Notes: generated from the sequence alone by a model not told the origin. DNA of 64,000 bases from JAVDCA01 sp035293985 (GCA_035293985.1 DATGLS010000048.1:372001-436000), one strand, 5' to 3'; counted from the first letter of the stretch, positions 33,753-42,823 are shown. Numbers and translations are program-made.

Positions 33753-34664
33753 TCACTCGCGCGGAAATTCCAATCCCATTTCGCGGTAACGCTCCGGGTC
33801 GTCGCCCCAGTCCTCCCGCACTTTGACGAACAGAAAAAGATGCACCGGTTGCTCGATGATCGTCGCGATCTCGGCGCGCGCTGCCGCTCCGATCGCCTTG
33901 ATCGAGGCGCCGCCCTTGCCGAGCACGATCTTGCGCTGGCTTTCGCGCTCCACGTAGATCGTCTGCTCGATGCGCACCGCCCCGCCGCGCAGCTCTTTCC
34001 AGACATCGGTCTCGACGGTCGAGCGATAGGGCAGCTCCTGGTGCAGCCGGTTGAACAACTGTTCACGTGTGATTTCGGCCGCGAGCGAACGCAGCGGCGC
34101 GTCCGAGATCTGATCCTCCGGATAGTGCCACGGCCCTTGCGGCGCATTTGCGGCAAGCCAGGCTCTGACCTCACCGACGCCGTCGCCCGAGAGCGCCGAC
34201 ACCATGAAGGTGGCGGCGAACTCACCGCGCGCATTTGCGTCTTGCGTCAGCGCGAGCAGGCCGGGCTTGGCGACGAGGTCGACCTTATTGAGAATCAGGA
34301 TCTTGCGCGCCGCGACGTCCTGGAGCTTCGTAAGAATTGCGTCAGCGCCGTCATCGATGCCGAGCTTGGCATCGATCATCAGCGCCACGAGGTCGGCGTC
34401 GTGCGCGCCGGTCCACGCCGTCGTCACCATGGCGCGGTCGAGCCGGCGACGCGGGGCAAAGATGCCGGGTGTGTCGACGAAGACGAGCTGCGCCGATCCC
34501 TCGATCGCAATCCCGCGCACCAGCGTGCGCGTCGTCTGCACCTTGGGGCTGACGATCGTGACCTTGCTGCCGACCAGCGCGTTGACGAGCGTCGACTTGC
34601 CGACGTTCGGCGCGCCGATCAGCGCGACGAAAGCGCAACGGGTGTCGGGTGAGGTTTCGGTCAT
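33753..34664 (-). CDS. era: GTPase Era
   Basis: A 303-residue essential GTPase for 30S subunit maturation. The G motifs are GAPNVGKST (G1, about 17-25), TTRTL (G2), DTPGIF (G3) and NKVDL (G4), and the KH domain ends with IYVERESQRKIVLGKGGASIKAIGAAARAEI. Start at ATG 34664. It follows rnc after a 97-bp gap filled by a family A repeat. The usual downstream gene recO is displaced to 28.8 kb. Confidence 0.96.
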   Translation of the reverse strand: MTETSPDTRCAFVALIGAPNVGKSTLVNALVGSKVTIVSPKVQTTRTLVRGIAIEGSAQLVFVDTPGIFAPRRRLDRAMVTTAWTGAHDADLVALMIDAKLGIDDGADAILTKLQDVAARKILILNKVDLVAKPGLLALTQDANARGEFAATFMVSALSGDGVGEVRAWLAANAPQGPWHYPEDQISDAPLRSLAAEITREQLFNRLHQELPYRSTVETDVWKELRGGAVRIEQTIYVERESQRKIVLGKGGASIKAIGAAARAEIATIIEQPVHLFLFVKVREDWGDDPERYREMGLEFPRE

Positions 34665-34683
34665 CGGGCGGCGTGCCGCCGTC

Positions 34684-34777
34684 GCGAATGGCGAATAGCG
34701 AATAGGGAACAGGGAAAGGTGGCCGAGGGCAACATGTTTCTATTCGCTAGTTCGCCATTCGCTACTCGCCATTCGCC
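34684..34777. repeat. Palindromic intergenic repeat, family A, copy 3
   Basis: GCGAATGGCGAATAGCGAATAG on the left pairs with CTATTCGCTAGTTCGCCATTCGCTACTCGCCATTCGC on the right, with about 40 bp between. It lies between rnc and era and supplies the last codons and stop of rnc. Confidence 0.85.
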
Positions 34778-35481
34778 ACTTCTATTGCTGCTTCCACGCC
34801 CTCGCGCGCCAGCATCGCGGCGGCGGCGGCCTGCTCGGCGGCGCGCTTGGAGCGGCCGATGCCTTCGGCGGGCTTGAGGTCGGGCAGCGCGACCGAGATG
34901 CGGAATTCCGGATCGTGATGCGGGCCGGTGCGCTCGACCTCGCGGTATGACGGGGTCGGCAGGCCGCGCGCCTGCGCCCATTCCTGCAGCACCGTCTTGG
35001 GATCGCGCAGCGGCCGCGCCGGCGTGCGCATGCGCTCGCTCCACAGCCGCTCGATCATGGTCGCGGCCGCCGCATAGCCGCCATCGATGAAAACTGCGCC
35101 GATCAGCGCCTCGCACACGTCGGCGAGGATCGCGAGCCGCACCCGGCCGCCGGCGTTCGCCTCCGAGGCGCCGAGCTTGATGACGGCGCCGAGATCGAGG
35201 GTGCGCGCGACGTCGGCGCAGCTCTCGCGACGCACCAGATCAGCGAGCCGGCGCGACAGCTCGCCCTCGTCCGCCGTAGGAAAGGCGCGATAGAGCATGT
35301 CGGACACGACAAGGCCGAGCACGTGATCGCCGAGGAATTCCAGCCGCTGATAGCTGCCGGCGCGGCTCTTGCCGGACAGGGCCGAGATATGCGTGAGCGC
35401 GCTGTCGAGCAGCGTCTTCTCGGCGAAGCTGTGGCCGATCCGCTCTTCCAGTTCCTTGCGTCCCTTGGTCTTGCGGCTCAT
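34762..35481 (-). CDS. rnc: Ribonuclease III
   Basis: A 239-residue double-strand-specific endonuclease for rRNA and mRNA processing. The catalytic signature is QRLEFLGDHVLGLVVSDML (about 47-65), and the second acidic pair is in ADVCEALIGAVFIDGG. The double-stranded RNA-binding domain (about 160-230) includes DPKTVLQEWAQARG and GIGRSKRAAEQAAA. I chose the ATG at 35481, which overlaps the lepB stop by 4 bp (ATGA); a start at 35520 would lie inside lepB. The final EVANGE and the stop codon come from a family A repeat. Confidence 0.95.
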   Translation of the reverse strand: MSRKTKGRKELEERIGHSFAEKTLLDSALTHISALSGKSRAGSYQRLEFLGDHVLGLVVSDMLYRAFPTADEGELSRRLADLVRRESCADVARTLDLGAVIKLGASEANAGGRVRLAILADVCEALIGAVFIDGGYAAAATMIERLWSERMRTPARPLRDPKTVLQEWAQARGLPTPSYREVERTGPHHDPEFRISVALPDLKPAEGIGRSKRAAEQAAAAAMLAREGVEAAIEVANGE

Positions 35482-36263
35482 CGCACGATCGTAAACAGCC
35501 GGCTCCAACGCAATGTCCACGGCCAGGCCCAGAAATGCCAGGCGGGCTCGGCATGGCCCACTGAGAAGAAGATGACCTTGGCACGGCCGATCAGGTTCTC
35601 GAACGGCACGAAGCCGACGCCGTGATCCTCCGGCGAGACGCGACTGTCGGTCGAGTCGTCGCGGTTGTCGCCCATCATGAAGTAGTGGCCGGGCGGAACC
35701 GTGAAGACCTGGGTCGTGTCGAGCTGCCCGTTCTCATAAAGGTCGAGCGTGTTGTAGCTCACGCCGTTCGGCAGCGTCTCGCGCCAGCGCTTGATCGAGC
35801 GGCCGGTATCCTCGTCGACATAGTCGGGGAGCGGCTCGCGCTTGACCGGCACATCATTGATATTGAGCACGCCATTCTTCATCTGGATGCGGTCACCCGG
35901 CAATCCGATGACGCGCTTGATGTAGTCGACGTCGTCCTCGCGCGGCAGGCGGAAGACGACCACATCGCCGCGCTGCGGCTGCGACGCAAAAATGCGGCCG
36001 GAAAAGAGCCGCGGCGACCACGGCAGCGAGAAGTGGGTGAAGCCGTAGGAGAACTTGGAGACGAACAGGTAATCGCCGACCAGCAGAGTCGATTCCATCG
36101 ACTCGGACGGAATGAAGAACGGCTGAAAAACGAAGGTGCGGATGACGATCGCGATGATCACCGCATGGATGATGACTCGCAGGGTCTCGGCAAACGCGCT
36201 CTCCTGCTGGATGTCGTCGGGCGCCTTGGCCTGATGCTCTTCTTCCTGGCTCGCCACGCTCAT
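35478..36263 (-). CDS. lepB: Signal peptidase I
   Basis: A 261-residue membrane peptidase that removes signal peptides from exported proteins. One N-terminal helix (about 30-50, VIIHAVIIAIVIRTFVFQPF) leads to the catalytic Ser in FFIPSESMESTLLVGD, and the catalytic Lys is in DDVDYIKRVIGLPGD. GHYFMMGDNRDDSTDSR is the conserved box E. The ATG at 36263 has GAGAGGCC before it. It runs into rnc with a 4-bp overlap. Members of this order often have such a short periplasmic domain. Confidence 0.96.
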   Translation of the reverse strand: MSVASQEEEHQAKAPDDIQQESAFAETLRVIIHAVIIAIVIRTFVFQPFFIPSESMESTLLVGDYLFVSKFSYGFTHFSLPWSPRLFSGRIFASQPQRGDVVVFRLPREDDVDYIKRVIGLPGDRIQMKNGVLNINDVPVKREPLPDYVDEDTGRSIKRWRETLPNGVSYNTLDLYENGQLDTTQVFTVPPGHYFMMGDNRDDSTDSRVSPEDHGVGFVPFENLIGRAKVIFFSVGHAEPAWHFWAWPWTLRWSRLFTIVR

Positions 36264-36503
36264 TGGCCTCTCGTGCTCGCCGCCACCCCGCCGCTCGCCC
36301 CTTCGTTTCCGTCCCTGGCCGCACGGGCCGGCCCACAGACCCACACCGCCCGCAGCCCGCCGATCGACCTGCGGCGGGGCTGCGCTCGGCGCGAAAGACG
36401 TATTGTGTCAGATACTTACGCCGCGTCGGACCCACCCTCGCCGCAGCCGCCGGGGCTGCGGAAATTCGCGGGTCGTTGTAGCCGCTCGCGTCCACCGGCG
36501 CAA

Positions 36504-36926
36504 TCAAGCCGATGCTGCGCCAGACGGCTTGCGCGGCACGGCCGAGATCACCACGAAGGCCTGCGCCAGCGGGTACTCGTCGGTCAGCGCAAGGTCGATC
36601 TGCGCCTCGTAACCGTCGGGCGTGATCGCCTGCAGCCGCTCGAGCGCGCCACCGGTGAGCCGCAGGGTCGGTTTGCCGGACGGCAGGTTGACCACCCCCA
36701 TGTCGCGGAAGAAGACGCCGTTGCGAAAGCCGGTGCCGAGCGCCTTGGCACACGCCTCCTTGGCGGCAAAGCGTTTCGCATAGGTGTCGATACGGTTCGC
36801 CTTGCGCTCGGCGCGGGCGCGCTCGATCTCGGTGTAGATGCGCTTGATGAAGCGATCCCCGTGCCGCTCGATCGTCTGCTCGATGCGGCGGATGTCGACG
36901 AGATCGGTGCCGATGCCAAGAATCAT
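36504..36926 (-). CDS. acpS: Holo-acyl carrier protein synthase
   Basis: A 140-residue enzyme that attaches the phosphopantetheine arm from CoA to acyl carrier protein. The N-terminus MILGIGTDLVDIRRIEQTI is diagnostic and fixes the ATG at 36926; the second motif RFAAKEACAKALGTG holds the metal-binding Glu. It lies 28 bp after pdxJ and about 240 bp before lepB, in the conserved pdxJ-acpS-lepB-rnc-era order. Confidence 0.95.
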   Translation of the reverse strand: MILGIGTDLVDIRRIEQTIERHGDRFIKRIYTEIERARAERKANRIDTYAKRFAAKEACAKALGTGFRNGVFFRDMGVVNLPSGKPTLRLTGGALERLQAITPDGYEAQIDLALTDEYPLAQAFVVISAVPRKPSGAASA

Positions 36927-36954
36927 CGCTGTATCATTGAAGCTCGTCGTAAGA

Positions 36955-37722
36955 TCATCGCGTCCCATCGCTTCCGCCGCGACCACGCGCCATGGCGTCG
37001 CGCATCTGCGCCACGACCGCCGCGAGCCCGGCGAAGACCGCCTCCCCGACGAGAAAATGGCCGATGTTGAGCTCGACGATCTCAGGCAACGCGCAGATCG
37101 CCTCGGCAGTCGGGAAATCCAACCCGTGCCCGGCATGCACCTCGAGGCCGAGCCGCGCCGCCGTCGTCGCGCCCGCCTTGATGCGAGCGAACTCGGCCGC
37201 GGCGGCCGCCTGCTCGCCGGCCGCAATCGCCTCGCACCAGGCACCGGTGTGGATCTCGATCACCGGGGCCCCGATGTCGGCAGCCGCCTCGATCTGCGCG
37301 CGATCCGCGGCGATGAACAGCGAGACGCGAATGCCGGCCCGTTTCAGGGCGCTCACCACCGGCGCCACCTGCTTGTGCCCGCCGACGACGTCGAGGCCGC
37401 CCTCGGTGGTGCGCTCCTCGCGCCGCTCCGGCACGATGCAGGCGGCGTGCGGGCGTGTGCGCAGCGCGATCTCGGTCATCTCCGGCGTCGCCGCCATCTC
37501 GAGGTTGAGCGGCCTGGTGATGCGGGCCATGAGCCTCGCCACGTCCTCGTCGCGGATGTGGCGGCGATCCTCGCGCAGATGCGCCGTGATGCCGTCGGCG
37601 CCGGCCGCGATCGCGATCTCGGCGGCGCGCAGCGGATCGGGAAGCCGCCCGCCGCGCGCGTTGCGCAGCGTCGCGACGTGATCGATGTTGATGCCGAGGC
37701 GGACGGGGGGGCGGTCGGGCAT
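36955..37722 (-). CDS. pdxJ: Pyridoxine 5-prime-phosphate synthase
   Basis: A 255-residue TIM-barrel enzyme closing the ring of pyridoxine phosphate in vitamin B6 synthesis. Signatures are LGINIDHVATLRNARGG at the N-terminus, GADGITAHLREDRRHIRD, CIVPERREERTTEGGLD with the catalytic Glu, and EIHTGAWCEA with ELNIGHFLVGEAVF at the C-terminus. Start at ATG 37722. It follows nikR by 9 bp, so the two should share a transcript. Confidence 0.96.
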   Translation of the reverse strand: MPDRPPVRLGINIDHVATLRNARGGRLPDPLRAAEIAIAAGADGITAHLREDRRHIRDEDVARLMARITRPLNLEMAATPEMTEIALRTRPHAACIVPERREERTTEGGLDVVGGHKQVAPVVSALKRAGIRVSLFIAADRAQIEAAADIGAPVIEIHTGAWCEAIAAGEQAAAAAEFARIKAGATTAARLGLEVHAGHGLDFPTAEAICALPEIVELNIGHFLVGEAVFAGLAAVVAQMRDAMARGRGGSDGTR

Positions 37723-37731
37723 GATGTGGTT

Positions 37732-38184
37732 TCAGGCGTGGCGGTGGAACATGCGCGCGTGGCCGTGCCCCGGGCCCGCCTCCGGCTCGGACGGAATCAT
37801 CACCACGCGGCCGTGCCGCACGCCGCGCTCGGCGATGATGTGGCCGGCGAAATGCTGCACCTCGCGCGCCCCTCCTTTGAGCACGGTCACCTCCATGCAG
37901 CTGTCATTGTCGAGATGGACGTGCAGGGTCGCAAGCGACATTTCGTGATGACCGTGAAAATTCTGCACCAGGCGCTTCGACAGCTCGCGCGCCGCATGGT
38001 CGTAGACGTAGACCAGCGCCGCCACGCACTCGCGCTTCTCGCCGATATCCTGCGCGGCCTCGCGGATGCCGGCGCGGGCGAGATCGCGGATCGCCTCAGA
38101 GCGGTTCTGGTAGCCGCGCGCCGCGATGATGCGGTCGAGGTCGGCCATGAGCTCATCGTCGAGCGTGACGGTGACGCGCTGCAT
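37732..38184 (-). CDS. nikR: Nickel-responsive regulator NikR
   Basis: A 150-residue ribbon-helix-helix/ACT regulator. The DNA-binding strand and helices are MQRVTVTLDDELMADLDRI with RGYQNRSEAIRDLAR. The nickel ligands map to His77 (NFHGHH), His88 and His90 (ATLHVHLD) and Cys96 (DSCME), a complete set. The C-terminus is His-rich (GHGHARMFHRHA), which is not typical of the E. coli protein. It normally represses nickel uptake or nickel-enzyme genes when Ni is replete. None are nearby; it lies 9 bp before pdxJ. Confidence 0.92.
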   Translation of the reverse strand: MQRVTVTLDDELMADLDRIIAARGYQNRSEAIRDLARAGIREAAQDIGEKRECVAALVYVYDHAARELSKRLVQNFHGHHEMSLATLHVHLDNDSCMEVTVLKGGAREVQHFAGHIIAERGVRHGRVVMIPSEPEAGPGHGHARMFHRHA

Positions 38185-38759
38185 CGGGGGCTCCCCTGCG
38201 GCTCCGGAACCTTCGCGGGCCGCCGCGATCCTACACAATTTGCAGACCGCATTTAGGCGGATGACCTTGCCGATCCTGTGCTTCGCGGGTTGCCGTCGGT
38301 CCCCGATGAGTCGCCACCAAGCCGGGCTTCCGCCCCACGCGCCGCCGCAAAAATAAAAACAAAAAATACAGGCGATTTACAGGGGAAGAAGTGCGGCGAA
38401 ATACAATGTAATGCCTTGAATCAGCGTGGAAAAAATGCCACCGAGGGAAAACAATCGAGAACAGTGGCGACAACAGGGATCAATCAGGAAATAACAGGAA
38501 GTCCAGACGCCGGTTCGGGGTCTTCGTATCAAGACGTCACGACGCAAGAGCAAACGCCCGACCGCCTCTTGGCGTTCGGGCGCGATCTCTGAACTCTGCA
38601 CTTACTGCCATGCGCCGCTCGCGCCGGAAACGCAAGCGGGATTTGATCTATCCCCGCTATTCAGTGGCTTCGCTCGGAGTCCGAGCTGGGTCTCGCGCAC
38701 GCCGCGAGGGATAGACTCTCTCGACGATACGCGACGCCCGCAGCTGAGCGCCCTTCGCC
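38185..38759. other. Long intergenic region between rel and nikR
   Basis: 575 bp. The stretch 38350-38500 is clearly richer in A/T than the surroundings (AAAATAAAAACAAAAAATACAG and several AACAGG-type words such as CAACAGGGATCAATCAGG), and 38555-38582 is a probable terminator. Open frames on both strands (38231-38473, 38278-38592) have no recognisable content or ribosome site. The AT-rich part could be a remnant of inserted DNA; I see no gene in it. Confidence 0.45.
38550..38582 (-). terminator. Probable terminator of rel
   Basis: On the minus strand CGCCCGA-A-CGCC and GGCG-G-TCGGGCG form a stem with one mismatch and a short loop, followed by TTTGCTCTT. It lies about 180 bp after the rel stop. 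Confidence 0.55.
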
Positions 38760-41096
38760 CTACTCCGTCACCCGCTCGACCTTGGCGACCACCGCCTTCG
38801 CCCGCAGCTGCGAGATGATCGCGGTCAGATGCTTGAGGTCGTACACCTCGAGGTCGATCGTCAGCGAGGTGAAGTCGGGCGACTGGCGCTCCATGTGGAC
38901 GTTGTCGATGTTGCCGTCGTGCTCGGCGATCACCTGGGCGACCTGGGCGAGCGTGCCGGGCTCGTTGAGCGATTGCACCGCGAGCCGGGCCGGGAAGCGG
39001 TGCGGCGTGCCCTCGTCGACGTCCCAGCGCACGTCGAGCCAGCGCTCCGGCTCGTCCTCGTATTGCTGCAGGGTCGGCGACTGGATCGGATAGATCGTGA
39101 TGCCCTCGCCCGGCGTCATGATGCCGACGATGCGGTCGCCCGGCACGGCGCCGCCGTTCGGCGCAAAGCGCACCGGCAGCTCGCTGTTGATGCCGCGGAT
39201 CGGGATGCTGTCGGCGGTGCCGCTCGGCACCTTGAACTTCACGGCCTTGCCGAAGCGCATGCCGAACCAGCCGCTCTCGCTCTTGGGCGGGGCCGAGACG
39301 GCGCGCTCGTCCTTGTAGTCGGGATACATCGCCCGCACCGCGTCGGAGGCGCGCATCTCGCCGCGCCCGACCGAGGCGAACACCTCGTCGATCGAGGTGC
39401 GGGCGAGGCGCGTGAGCGCACCCTCGAGCTTCTCGTCGGAATATTCGCGCTTGGCGCGCTTGCACAGCCGCTCGACCATGGTGCGCCCGAGCTCGGCATA
39501 TTGCGCCCGCACGGCGGCGCGGGTGGCCCGGCGCATCGCGGCGCGCGCCTTGCCGGTGACGACGAGAGACTCCCAGGCCGTCGGCGGCGCGATCTGCGCC
39601 TTCGAGATCAGGATCTCGACCTCGTCGCCGTTGGCGAGCTCGGACATCAGCGGCGCGATCTTGCCGTTGATCTTGCAGCCGATCGCGTGATTGCCGACGT
39701 CGGTGTGCACCGCGTAGGCGAAATCGATCGGCGTCGCCCGGCGCGGCAGCGCGATCAGCTTGCCCTTGGGCGTGAAGCAGAAAACCTGATCGTGGAAGAG
39801 CTCGAGCTTGGTGTGCTCGAGGAAATCCTCCGCGTTCGAGCCCTCGGCAAGCTGCGCGATGGTGCGGCGCAGCCACGCATAGGCGTTCGACTCGCGCGAG
39901 AGCAGCTCGTTGGGCGAGCCGATCTCGTCCTTGTAGAGGGCGTGCGCCGCGATGCCGTACTCGGCGACCTGGTCCATGTCGACGGTGCGGATCTGCAGCT
40001 CGACCCGCTGCTTGCCGGGGCCGATCACGGTGGTGTGGAGCGAGCGATAGTCGTTCTGCTTGGGCGTCGAGATGTAGTCCTTGAAGCGCCCGGGCACGAC
40101 CGGCCAGGTGGTGTGGACGATGCCGAGCGCCCGATAACACTCCGGCACGGTGCGCACGACCACGCGGAAGCCGAAGATGTCGGACAGCTGCTCGAATCCG
40201 ACCGCCTTGCGCTCCATCTTGCGCCACACCGAATAGGCGCGTTTGCGCCGGTGCAGCACGGTCGCCATTATGCCGCTGTCAGCAAGCTGCTTGGTGAGCT
40301 GGTCCTCGATGTCGCCGATCATGCCGCGGTTGCGCATCGCGAGGTCGTCGAGCCGCCCGCTGATCACCCGGTAGGCGTCGGGGTTGAGCTCGCGGAACGC
40401 CAGGTTCTCGAGCTCCTCGCGCATCTCGTACATGCCGATGCGCGCCGCGAGCGGCGCGTAGATGTCGATCGTCTCCTCGGCGCTGCGCTTGCGCGAGGCC
40501 GCCGCCATGTGATCGAGGGTGCGCATGTTGTGCAGGCGGTCGGCGAGCTTGACCAGGAGGACGCGTACGTCCTCGGCTATCGCGAGCAGCAGCTTGCGCA
40601 GATTTTCCGCTTGCTTGGCTTCGCGAGTGACGAGGTCGAGGCGCTTGAGCTTGGTCAGGCCCTCGACCAGGTGGCCGATGTCCTTGCCGAACAGCTGATC
40701 GATCTCGGCGCGCGTCGCCTCGGTGTCCTCGATCGTGTCGTGCAGCAGCGCCGCCACGATGGTCGCATCGTCGACCTTGAGATCGGTCAGGATCGCGGCC
40801 ACCTCGAGCGGGTGTGAGAAATACGGGTCGCCCGAGGCGCGCAGCTGCTCGCCGTGCGCCCGCATGGCGTAGACGTAGGCGCGGTTGAGCAGGTCCTCGT
40901 TGGTGTTGGGATTGTACTTGCGGACGCGGTCGACGAGCTCGTACTGGCGCATCATCGGGGCGCGGGCCCGGGGCGCCGGCTCGGCCGGCTCGGACGCTAC
41001 GTTGGACCCAGCCTGAGACGCGCGCTGACGGGCGCGCTCGATCTGCGCGCGTCCGCGCGGCTGATGTTGCATCCGGGGCAGATCGGTATGCGCCAT
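38760..41096 (-). CDS. rel: Bifunctional (p)ppGpp synthetase/hydrolase Rel/SpoT homologue
   Basis: The single long RSH enzyme typical of alphaproteobacteria; it makes and degrades ppGpp in response to starvation. In order: HD hydrolase with HDTIEDT and KLADRLHNMRTLDH, synthetase with DIFGFRVVVRT and EYGIAAHALYK, TGS domain (FTPKGKLIALPRRATPIDFAYAVH), then a C-terminal ACT domain (PGTLAQVAQVIAEHDGNIDNV). Both catalytic halves look intact. The start is uncertain: ATG 41096 gives 778 residues, whereas MMRQYELVDRVRKYN at 40955 is a more usual N-terminus. It follows rpoZ. Confidence 0.94.
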   Translation of the reverse strand: MAHTDLPRMQHQPRGRAQIERARQRASQAGSNVASEPAEPAPRARAPMMRQYELVDRVRKYNPNTNEDLLNRAYVYAMRAHGEQLRASGDPYFSHPLEVAAILTDLKVDDATIVAALLHDTIEDTEATRAEIDQLFGKDIGHLVEGLTKLKRLDLVTREAKQAENLRKLLLAIAEDVRVLLVKLADRLHNMRTLDHMAAASRKRSAEETIDIYAPLAARIGMYEMREELENLAFRELNPDAYRVISGRLDDLAMRNRGMIGDIEDQLTKQLADSGIMATVLHRRKRAYSVWRKMERKAVGFEQLSDIFGFRVVVRTVPECYRALGIVHTTWPVVPGRFKDYISTPKQNDYRSLHTTVIGPGKQRVELQIRTVDMDQVAEYGIAAHALYKDEIGSPNELLSRESNAYAWLRRTIAQLAEGSNAEDFLEHTKLELFHDQVFCFTPKGKLIALPRRATPIDFAYAVHTDVGNHAIGCKINGKIAPLMSELANGDEVEILISKAQIAPPTAWESLVVTGKARAAMRRATRAAVRAQYAELGRTMVERLCKRAKREYSDEKLEGALTRLARTSIDEVFASVGRGEMRASDAVRAMYPDYKDERAVSAPPKSESGWFGMRFGKAVKFKVPSGTADSIPIRGINSELPVRFAPNGGAVPGDRIVGIMTPGEGITIYPIQSPTLQQYEDEPERWLDVRWDVDEGTPHRFPARLAVQSLNEPGTLAQVAQVIAEHDGNIDNVHMERQSPDFTSLTIDLEVYDLKHLTAIISQLRAKAVVAKVERVTE

Positions 41097-41302
41097 GACC
41101 ACCCACGAGCATTCCGCGGCGACGACGTGCCCCGGACCTGCTCCGCGCGGCTACCGGATCGCCGGCAAAATGCCATCAAACTAGCTCGGCGCGCGGCGGG
41201 CACACCCCGAACGCGCCAGCGCCGGCCTAGAGTAGCACAATTATGGCCGAACTCACGGTTAACAAAGGGCAATAATTTGGCCCCGCGGCGCGGCCCCGAA
41301 GG

Positions 41303-41335
41303 CAAAAAAGCGGCCCGGATTCATACCGGGCCGCC
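41303..41335 (-). terminator. Rho-independent terminator of rpoZ
   Basis: On the minus strand GCGGCCCGG-TATGAAT-CCGGGCCGC is followed by TTTTTTGCC. It lies about 20 bp after the rpoZ stop, so rel should have its own promoter or depend on read-through. Confidence 0.92.
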
Positions 41336-41355
41336 GCGCTCACATTGCAAAAAGC

Positions 41356-41763
41356 CTATTCCTCGTCGTCCGGCTCGACCGGCTCGGGCTTCTCCTCGGG
41401 CGGGGCGAGGCCTTCCAGCCCCTTGAGCAGCTCCTCCTCGGTCATCCGGTCGGCGACCACCTCGGTGTCGTCGGCGTCGACGCCGGCGCCGGGCGAGCCG
41501 ATCAGCGGCATGGCCTCGGGCTCTGGCTCATCCACCTCGACGTATTTCTGCAGCGAGTGGATCAGATCTTCCTTGAGATCGCCGGGCGAGATGGTCTCGT
41601 CGGCGATCTCGCGCAGCGCCACGACCGGGTTCTTGTCATTGTCGCGATCGATCGTGATCTGCGACCCGGACGAGATCATGCGCGCGCGATGGCTCGCGAG
41701 CAGCACGAGGTCGAAGCGGTTGTCGACCTTGTCGATGCAGTCCTCAACCGTGACGCGGGCCAT
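41356..41763 (-). CDS. rpoZ: RNA polymerase omega subunit
   Basis: A 135-residue omega subunit that helps assemble RNA polymerase and forms part of the ppGpp site. The family core is MARVTVEDCIDKVDNRFDLVLLASHRARMISSG, and PVVALREIADETI lies near residue 47. The tail (about 75-135) is long and very acidic, as in other Hyphomicrobiales (PEEKPEPVEPDDEE). rpoZ beside rel is a conserved functional pair. Confidence 0.96.
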   Translation of the reverse strand: MARVTVEDCIDKVDNRFDLVLLASHRARMISSGSQITIDRDNDKNPVVALREIADETISPGDLKEDLIHSLQKYVEVDEPEPEAMPLIGSPGAGVDADDTEVVADRMTEEELLKGLEGLAPPEEKPEPVEPDDEE

Positions 41764-42158
41764 CGGTCTGTCGCTCCTGTGGAGGGGTGTTGCCGCTAGG
41801 TATCGTGCTCCCGCGCCGAACGCAAGGCTCCCTGATGCGGCAATTCACGGCGATTTACATTTCAATTAACACTTGGCGGCCGCGGAAAGCTCTGTTACGG
41901 ACCACTTGGGAACGGTGCTTGCCGCCATACTATGATTGCGGGTGGCCGCGCCGGGGTGTCGCAGAGCCAATGTGGCGGCCCACTCGTAAGTTCCCTTGCA
42001 GACGGCCCTTGGCGCCGTACACAATTGCCACCGCAGCACCGGAATCGCCGGAAATGCCCGGCCTGCCCGGCTGCTACCCTGTTCGAAAGAACAAGAGTTC
42101 GCCACGAACCTGAAGCAACGCTAGCAAGCAACAAGAAGCAGAAGACGAGAACCCCGAC
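41764..42158. other. Intergenic region between rpoZ and the NYN gene
   Basis: 395 bp containing divergent promoters. Two overlapping short frames lie here but neither has recognisable content. I see no RNA gene, repeat or terminator. Confidence 0.4.
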
Positions 42159-42812
42159 ATGTCAGTCCCAGCTGAAAAAATCGCTCTGTTCATTGACGGC
42201 GCCAACCTATACGCCACCGCAAAGTCGCTGGGCTTCGACATCGACTACAAGCGGCTGCTGCGCGAGTTCCAGTCCCGCGGCTACTTGCTGCGGGCGTTCT
42301 ATTACACGGCCGTGGTCGAGGATCAGGAATACTCGTCGATTCGTCCGCTGATCGATTGGCTCGACTACAACGGCTACACGGTGGTGACCAAGGCCACCAA
42401 GGAATTCGTCGACCAGACCGGGCGACGCAAGGTCAAGGGCAACATGGATATCGAGCTTGCCGTCGATGCCATGGAGATCGCCGGTCACATCGACCAGATG
42501 GTGCTGTTCTCCGGCGACGGCGACTTTCGCTCGCTGGTGGAGGCGGTGCAGCGGCGCGGCGTGCGCGTGACCGTCGTCTCGACCATCTCGACCCAGCCGC
42601 CGATGGTCGCCGACGAGTTGCGCCGCCAGGCCGACGTCTTTCTCGACATCGTCGAGCTGCAGCCGAAGATCGGACGCGACCCGTCCGAGCGCACGCCGCG
42701 TGAACCGCGCGAGCCCCGCCACGGCAGCCACACCCCGCAGTTCCTCCAGCGCAGCACGGCGCCGCAACGCGCGACCGCCGACGCGGGGGACGACGACGAC
42801 TTCGAGGATTAG
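42159..42812 (+). CDS. NYN-domain protein (LabA/DUF88 family), putative RNase
   Basis: A 217-residue protein with a PIN-like NYN fold over residues 5-165. The acidic metal-site residues are in ALFIDGANLYA, KGNMDIELAVDAME and LFSGDGDFRSLVEAV. The C-terminal 50 residues are Arg/Pro-rich and disordered, ending DDDDFED. NYN proteins of this type are predicted RNA nucleases; close homologues in this order flank rpoZ and a uracil-DNA glycosylase, as here. Not toxin-like: no antitoxin beside it. Confidence 0.88.
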   Translation: MSVPAEKIALFIDGANLYATAKSLGFDIDYKRLLREFQSRGYLLRAFYYTAVVEDQEYSSIRPLIDWLDYNGYTVVTKATKEFVDQTGRRKVKGNMDIELAVDAMEIAGHIDQMVLFSGDGDFRSLVEAVQRRGVRVTVVSTISTQPPMVADELRRQADVFLDIVELQPKIGRDPSERTPREPREPRHGSHTPQFLQRSTAPQRATADAGDDDDFED

Positions 42813-42823
42813 GATCATCATAG

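Noticed and set aside
38231..38592. Two short frames in the rel-nikR gap
   Set aside because: They overlap each other on opposite strands, lack ribosome sites and run through a compositionally odd segment with a terminator.
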